Below, piece after piece: positions 59,384 to 64,000 of a stretch of DNA of 64,000 bases. The DNA comes from Arthrobacter koreensis (lineage in GTDB: Bacteria > Actinomycetota > Actinomycetes > Actinomycetales > Micrococcaceae): the NCBI RefSeq assembly GCF_009193255.1, contig NZ_WACG01000001.1:1386887-1450886 (forward strand), given 5' to 3'. The notes beneath the pieces were generated by a model that searched no databases, was not told the origin of the DNA, and saw only the letters and a program-made list of their open reading frames with translations. Positions within the stretch are counted from its first letter, which is position 1. The number at the start of each line of letters is the position of its first letter. A program made the position numbers and the translations under genes.

Positions 59384-62300
59384 CTACCGGTGGGCGCCGT
59401 GGCCGTCGAGGCTTCGTTCCTCGATGAGCCGGCCGCCCAGGATCCGTTCGATTGCCTTGCGGCCAACCAGTCCCGAATCTTCGAGTGTTACATCATCGGC
59501 GCTGGGGACGTCCTCGACGTAGGCCAAGTCTACTTTGCCGCGTGCCGCGGCGGACGGCGCAGTGCCGCCGCGCTGGGCCGCCTCGTTGAGCAGCTGCTGG
59601 TAGCGGCTGAGTTTCTGGCCGGCAGGCTGGCGGTGCACCTCGGGCTGGCTGGCCTGGCCGGGTGCGCCTTGCGAAGTGCCGGGTGCCGCGGTGCCGCCTG
59701 CGGGTGCTGCCGCAGACGCTGCGCCCGCCGCCGGTGCGGAGCCGGCTGCCGGACCCGTTGCCGGACTGGTTGCCGGGGGCACGGTGCCATTGCTGTTTTG
59801 GCCGGCTGCGTGCGCGCCGGGTGCCGTCTGGCCCGCGGTTCCTGCTTCCGGGTGTACGGCGGAGTACGACGCCGAGGCGCCGTGGGCCGCCGGCTGCGGT
59901 GCCGTGGCGCGGGCGGATCCGGCGGGGTTGGAACCGGCGGGGTTGGAACCGCCTTGGTTCGAACCGCCGTGGCTCGAGCCGTCGATGGGAGTGCCGGAAC
60001 CAGATCGAGGTACGCCTGACCCCCTTGCCGGGGCGGCGCCGGGGCGCGTGGCCGTGGTTCCGGCCCAGTTGGTGCTGGCCCATTCCTCATCGCTGACGGC
60101 GCTGCTGACGTGGATGTCATCAGGAACGGCTGCGGTCTCCCAGGCATTGCTTTCCGGAACGTCGGCCGGCTCGGAGGGCTCCTGGGGCCAGTCCTCGGGC
60201 AGCGGGGCACCGCTGCGCGGTGTGGAAGGAGTCTGCGTCCGGGGTGCCGGCTGTGTTCGCTGTGCTTGCTGTGCTTGCTGTGCGGTGTTCCGTGTGACGG
60301 CTGGCTGGCTGTTGGCGGGGCCTGCTGCTGGTTCTGCCGGGCGGCTTTCGCCGTTGCTGGCCGGGCCATCCAGCGGGCCTGCCTCGGGACGCGTCTGTGT
60401 CCGTGTTTCGACTGCAGGTGCCTGCGGAGCTGAAGGAGCAGCTCCTGCGGTTGCGTGTTCGCTTCGTGCCGGGGCGGAAGGCGGGATGTTCCAGGCGGAT
60501 GCAGCGGCAGTCGGGCTTCCGTTTCCGCTGCCACCTTCGCTGCGGGCGGGCGCGCCCGCGGCGGATTTGTGTGCACGGTTGTCCTGCTGTGCCGGGGCCG
60601 GCGGCAGGCTTGAATCCTGCGGCACCGGCGCCGTCGAACCGCCCGACACAGGGGCCGCCGGGAACCGGCCTGGTCCGGCGGATGAAGGTCCGGCGGACGC
60701 CGGAGCTGCGGCCGGATGAGCCTGCCCCGCCGCTGCGGAAACCGGGGGAGCCGCAGGGAACTGCGAGGAAGTGGAAGCCTGTGCCGGAGTCTGTGCCGGC
60801 GGCGTCAGCCGGCTACCAGCTTTTGGGCCGGGTTCACCCGCTGACGCGGAGCTGTCATGCACGGCGTTGACCTGGCAGTCAACGCCCAGGACCTGATGGA
60901 TGGCCTTGCGCAGGTTCTCCAAGTGATCCGGGCGGTTAAAGTTCGTGGCCGCACCGGGGTTGGAGAACGCGAGTTCAAGCACGCGGCCGTCGAAGGACCG
61001 CGGAGAAGCGTTCTTGCTGACGTTGAGCCACGTCGCCCGGCGGATGCTGGTCAGGGCGTCCATGATCTCCGGCCATGCCCGGCGGATCATTTCCACCTGT
61101 CCGGGTCCGGACGTTCCGGCAGGAGCCGCCTGTCCATTGCCGGCGGCACCGTCCTGCGGACCGGGTGCTGCGGGCTGGACCGGAGCTTGTGCAGGAGCGG
61201 ATGCCGGCACTGCAGCCTGGGCTGCGGGTGCACTCGGCTGCGGGTTTGCCGCGGTTGACGGAGCGGCATCCGGCACGGGACCGGCCGGGCGGCCCTGCTG
61301 CTGTCCGGCTTCAACCTTCGGTTCGTGCCGCTGGGCGGACTGCTCCGGCTGGGCAGGCTGCGCTCCGGACCCCTGCGGCTGCTGCGAAGCGGCCTCACGG
61401 GACACATCGTCCCAGGTGCGGGACGGGGCAGCGGAGGGTGCACCGGTATCGGACGTTGAATCGCCGGCAGGAGCTGGAGAGCCGGATGCAGCGTTCGGTG
61501 ACGGCGTTGCCGGGGCCGTGGGAGCTGCGGGGGTGGCCCACGTGCCGCCCCAGTCCGCTGCGCCATTGGTGGCGGACGCGGCGTCGGGTGCGGTGTTGGC
61601 GGCAGCCGGGGCAGCGGACGGAGAGCCGGGAACCGGAGCCGTCGGTGCGGACGCCTGGGCGGCGCCCTGCGAAGCGGCCGGCGCCGCGCTCTGCTGAGGT
61701 GCCGGGGCGGCACGCTGCTGCGGATTGGCTGAGGCCCCGGGAGCGGCGTCGCCTGCGTAACTCAGGCGGCGCTCAATCCGGTCTACCCGTGCGGCAGTGC
61801 CGCGTTCGGACTGGTCGGCTGCGGGAAGCAGGATCCGCGCGCAGAGCAATTCCAGGTGCAGGCGGGGTGAAGTGGCGCCGGTCATTTCGGTCAGCGCGGT
61901 ATTGGTGATGTCCGCGGCGCGGGACAGCTCCGCGCCACCGAACTGTGCTGCCTGGGTGCGCATGCGGTTGATCTGGTCTTCCGGCACACCGCGCAGGACG
62001 GCGGCAGCGGCGTCGGGCATTGCATTGACCACAATCAGGTCCCGGAACCGTTCCAGGAGATCTTCCACGAAGCGGCGCGGATCCTGCCCGGTTTGGATGA
62101 CACGGTCAATGGCACTGAAGACGGTGGCGGCGTCGCCCGCAGCAAAGGCATCGACAACGTCGTCGAGCAGTGCCACGTGGGTGTAGCCGAGGAGGTTGAC
62201 GGCCAGCTCGTAGTCGAGACCGGTTTCCCCGGCACCGGCCATCAGCTGGTCCAGGACGGAGAGGGAGTCACGAACCGATCCGCCGCCGGCGCGGATCACC

Positions 62301-62917
62301 AGGGACAGCACGCCCGGAGCAACCGGCACGCCTTCCTGGACACAGAGCTTTTCCAAGTACGCCAGCAGGGGCTCCGGCGGAACGAGGCGGAACGGGTAGT
62401 GGTGGGTGCGGGAGCGGATGGTGCCAATGACCTTGTCCGGTTCCGTCGTCGCGAAGATGAACTTGATGTGTTCCGGCGGCTCTTCGACAATCTTCAGCAG
62501 GGCGTTGAAGCCGGCGGACGTGACCATGTGGGCCTCGTCGATGATGAAGATCTTGTAGCGGTCCCGCACGGGGGCGAAGGTGGCCCGCTCTCGCAGGTCG
62601 CGGGCATCGTCTACGCCGCCGTGGCTGGCAGCATCGATTTCAATGACGTCGAGGCTGCCGGCACCGTTGCGGGCAAGTTCAACGCAGCTGTCGCAGGTGC
62701 CGCAGGGAGTAGGTGTAGGCCCCTGTGCGCAGTTAAGGCACCGTGCCAGGATTCGTGCGGAGGTGGTCTTGCCGCAGCCGCGCGGGCCCGAGAAGAGATA
62801 GGCGTGGTTGACGCGGTTCTTTGAGAGGGCCGCCATCAGCGGCTCGGTGACATGCTCCTGTCCGATCACGTCCGCGAAGCTCTCGGGACGGTAGCGGCGG
62901 TAAAGGGCTGTACTCAC
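59384..62917 (-). CDS. dnaX: DNA polymerase III subunit gamma/tau, with very long disordered regions
   Basis: 1177 residues from GTG 62917 (another GTG at 62941 is possible). Clamp-loader ATPase: LFSGPRGCGKTTSARILARC (about residue 42), zinc cysteines CLNC, CGTC and C78, then IFIIDEAHMVTSAGFNALLK with Walker B. Conserved domain III ends near residue 370. Two Pro/Ala/Gln/Ser-rich stretches (about 390-615 and 700-1080) flank a tau-type domain (WLNVSKNASPRSFDGRVLEL). The end reads VGRKAIERILGGRLIEERS. No frameshift site is needed. The length is at the high end for the family. Confidence 0.95.
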   Translation of the reverse strand: MSTALYRRYRPESFADVIGQEHVTEPLMAALSKNRVNHAYLFSGPRGCGKTTSARILARCLNCAQGPTPTPCGTCDSCVELARNGAGSLDVIEIDAASHGGVDDARDLRERATFAPVRDRYKIFIIDEAHMVTSAGFNALLKIVEEPPEHIKFIFATTEPDKVIGTIRSRTHHYPFRLVPPEPLLAYLEKLCVQEGVPVAPGVLSLVIRAGGGSVRDSLSVLDQLMAGAGETGLDYELAVNLLGYTHVALLDDVVDAFAAGDAATVFSAIDRVIQTGQDPRRFVEDLLERFRDLIVVNAMPDAAAAVLRGVPEDQINRMRTQAAQFGGAELSRAADITNTALTEMTGATSPRLHLELLCARILLPAADQSERGTAARVDRIERRLSYAGDAAPGASANPQQRAAPAPQQSAAPAASQGAAQASAPTAPVPGSPSAAPAAANTAPDAASATNGAADWGGTWATPAAPTAPATPSPNAASGSPAPAGDSTSDTGAPSAAPSRTWDDVSREAASQQPQGSGAQPAQPEQSAQRHEPKVEAGQQQGRPAGPVPDAAPSTAANPQPSAPAAQAAVPASAPAQAPVQPAAPGPQDGAAGNGQAAPAGTSGPGQVEMIRRAWPEIMDALTSIRRATWLNVSKNASPRSFDGRVLELAFSNPGAATNFNRPDHLENLRKAIHQVLGVDCQVNAVHDSSASAGEPGPKAGSRLTPPAQTPAQASTSSQFPAAPPVSAAAGQAHPAAAPASAGPSSAGPGRFPAAPVSGGSTAPVPQDSSLPPAPAQQDNRAHKSAAGAPARSEGGSGNGSPTAAASAWNIPPSAPARSEHATAGAAPSAPQAPAVETRTQTRPEAGPLDGPASNGESRPAEPAAGPANSQPAVTRNTAQQAQQAQRTQPAPRTQTPSTPRSGAPLPEDWPQEPSEPADVPESNAWETAAVPDDIHVSSAVSDEEWASTNWAGTTATRPGAAPARGSGVPRSGSGTPIDGSSHGGSNQGGSNPAGSNPAGSARATAPQPAAHGASASYSAVHPEAGTAGQTAPGAHAAGQNSNGTVPPATSPATGPAAGSAPAAGAASAAAPAGGTAAPGTSQGAPGQASQPEVHRQPAGQKLSRYQQLLNEAAQRGGTAPSAAARGKVDLAYVEDVPSADDVTLEDSGLVGRKAIERILGGRLIEERSLDGHGAHR

Positions 62918-62941
62918 AGATAGAACCTTATCGGTTGGCAC

Positions 62942-63001
62942 TGACGGTTCGCATCCGGGCCCGGGGCGGGCTGAGGCCCCGCTGTTTCCGGATAAATTAA
63001 A
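62942..63001. other. Short gap between dnaX and the SRP RNA gene
   Basis: No gene is seen. The TAATTTA-containing bases next to the RNA (minus strand reads TCTTTAATTTATCC) may serve as a T-rich end for the SRP RNA transcript. Confidence 0.4.
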
Positions 63002-63088
63002 GACCCCCCATGCACCTGCCAGAGCCCGCTTACCCTTGCTACCTTCCGGTCCTGGGGGAGTTCACAGGATGACACCACATGAGGGGCC
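63002..63088 (-). ncRNA. ffs: Signal recognition particle RNA, bacterial small type (4.5S)
   Basis: The minus strand carries the SRP Alu-less core CAGGACCGGAAGGTAGCAAG, followed by GGTAAGCGGGCTCTGGCAGG. The ends pair (GGCCCCTCATG with CATGGGGGGTC), giving a hairpin of about 87 nt. It lies just upstream of dnaX on the same strand, a usual actinobacterial position. A TAGACT box 6 nt upstream agrees with the 5' end. Confidence 0.95.
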
Positions 63089-63095
63089 GGGAACA

Positions 63096-63101
63096 AGTCT
63101 A
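63096..63101 (-). promoter_or_regulatory. -10 box of the SRP RNA gene
   Basis: The minus strand reads TAGACT here, 6 nt before the expected RNA start at about 63089. No convincing -35 hexamer was found. Confidence 0.5.
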
Positions 63102-63593
63102 CCCGATTTTTCAGGTGCCCTTTCCGGTCTGGCGGGTGCCGGCGGCAGTGCGGGTTGTTGCGGGCGAAACGGTGGCGTACGACGGCGGCGGCAGGCCGCC
63201 GAGCTCCGGCTCACGGCAGTGCCGAAGCCAGTCCCGGGCTGTCTGGTGGCGGTGTCCGGTAGACCGGCTGGCGGCGGGTACCTGCTGTTCCTTATGTGGG
63301 GCCACTTGTGCCACCTATATAAGGTGCGGTGCGCCTCCTTTGGATAGTCCGCGTTATGGGTGGGGCGGCCGCGTTCTTCCACGGGGACCTGCCGAAGCGT
63401 TTCGCCCGTAAGAGTCGTCCGTCCTGAAGTGAGGGGAGCGGACACTGTGGGCGTGCAAATATAGGGAGCCAGGAAAAGGCAGCACCCTGATTTCCGGGGC
63501 CGCCGGGGAGATGCGCTGCAGGCGCGGAACGGGCGGGGATTTTCATCAGTTTGGTGATGAATTCGGGAGTGTCACAGGACACGCAATCCCGAT
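63102..63593. other. Gene-free stretch upstream of the rRNA promoters
   Basis: About 490 bases without a supportable gene; open frames here have no ribosome sites. The only notable structure is the near-palindrome ACCTATATAAGGT at 63313-63325. Confidence 0.5.
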
Positions 63594-63622
63594 TTGCACA
63601 GCTGCCCGTGGACCTGTAATGT
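63594..63622 (+). promoter_or_regulatory. Candidate rRNA operon promoter P1
   Basis: TTGCAC (63594-63599), a 17-nt spacer and TAATGT (63617-63622) form a good sigma-70-type promoter about 300 bases before the conserved rRNA leader. Confidence 0.6.
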
Positions 63623-63805
63623 TTTCTGAGTCGCCGCAGCCGGGACGCTCACGAAGCGCCTGAAGCATGGCGGCCAAACCCCAACTTTCAATCGATGGTT
63701 GATCTGCTGCGCGCCTTGTGTGCCGGCGGGAAACCGGGGACTGGATGCTGGGTCCGGAAGGGCTTTTACAGCCGGTTTGGATGGAATTCCACGGAATTCA
63801 CCGAA

Positions 63806-63834
63806 TTGCTAAAACGGTCCGGATGGAATATGCT
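63806..63834 (+). promoter_or_regulatory. Candidate rRNA operon promoter P2
   Basis: TTGCTA (63806-63811), a 17-nt spacer and TATGCT (63829-63834). AATTCC/GAATTC-type A/T-rich repeats just upstream (63782-63806) could act as an UP-like element. Confidence 0.65.
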
Positions 63835-63910
63835 GGTAAAACACACAGCGGTGCGAAAAGAAAACAAATATTCTCCTTGAGGGAATGGTTTTCCGAGTAG
63901 ACCGGATGTG

Positions 63911-64000
63911 CCTGTTGTTTGAGAACTCAATAGTGTGCCAAGTTTATTGATACCGATTATTTTAATTGGTTGAATTGGCTGTCCCGCCCACCCCGTGGGT
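63911..64000 (+). promoter_or_regulatory. rRNA operon leader (16S gene begins beyond the window)
   Basis: TTGTTTGAGAACTCAATAG and GTGTGCCAAGTTTATTG match the conserved leader in front of actinobacterial 16S genes, which carries antitermination and RNase III processing signals. The 16S sequence itself is not reached. Confidence 0.75.

Noticed and set aside
59384..62917. Programmed frameshift in dnaX producing a gamma form, as in E. coli
   Set aside because: No A-AAA-AAG-type slippery site with a downstream stem was seen in the GC-rich coding sequence.
63695..63900. Short overlapping open frames (60-61 codons) before the rRNA leader
   Set aside because: They contain the P2 promoter, lack ribosome sites, and have no protein-like pattern.

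Overview
The window is high-GC actinobacterial chromosome and reads like Arthrobacter sensu lato (Micrococcaceae). The signs are the gene content and order (fbaA-DUF3151, purSQL, SRP RNA-dnaX-recR), CIRCE and HAIR heat-shock operators, SAM-IV and S-box riboswitches, and many leaderless genes. It is mostly core chromosome. No phage, insertion sequence, CRISPR array or tRNA was found, and the last 100 bases are the leader of a ribosomal RNA operon whose 16S gene starts beyond the window.

Layout. 1-1041: end of an alkaline-shock (DUF6286/amaP) operon. 1070-2757: a conserved protein and exonuclease III. 2866-5955: an IclR regulator divergent from a two-subunit CoA-transferase, enclosed by 87-bp inverted repeats and short tandem repeats. 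6119-20729: housekeeping genes (nadE, pyrE, a HAD phosphatase, an RNA methyltransferase, fbaA, purA, a small heat-shock protein with dual operators, an alcohol dehydrogenase, a nitrilase-family amidase, an amino acid permease) mixed with DUF proteins. 21063-22398: a sigma factor with a membrane anti-sigma candidate.

22500-38888 is a sulfur block. It holds metY with a coupled CoA-binding protein, an SsuABC-like importer followed by acetyl-CoA synthetase, a DszA/NtaA-type flavin monooxygenase, an alpha/beta hydrolase, and a metN-metI-monooxygenase-DszC-like-metQ operon. Three SAM-sensing RNAs (two S-box, one SAM-IV) head three of these transcripts. When S-adenosylmethionine is low the cell would therefore import methionine and organosulfur compounds and release their sulfur with flavin monooxygenases.

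38885-42847: small conserved proteins and a DUF559 (VSR-like) nuclease sitting between two long palindromes. 42950-46289: purSQL. 46472-48688: a cystine-type polar amino acid ABC importer. 48768-55112: a zinc-ribbon protein, a DUF4442 protein, a subtilisin-inhibitor-like lipoprotein, an SRPBCC protein, a BCCT osmolyte transporter, an OhrR-like regulator and two very small proteins. 55179-62917: lysC, an ABC exporter pair, recR and a very long dnaX. 63002-64000: SRP RNA, two rRNA promoters and the rRNA leader.

The least explained structures are (i) a family of five long intergenic palindromes with compensatory arm changes, two of which bracket the DUF559 nuclease gene, and (ii) the inverted-repeat frame around the CoA-transferase locus. 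At eight genes a -10-like hexamer lies exactly 6 nt before the start codon, which indicates leaderless transcripts. Names rest on motif and family recognition only; no database search was possible.
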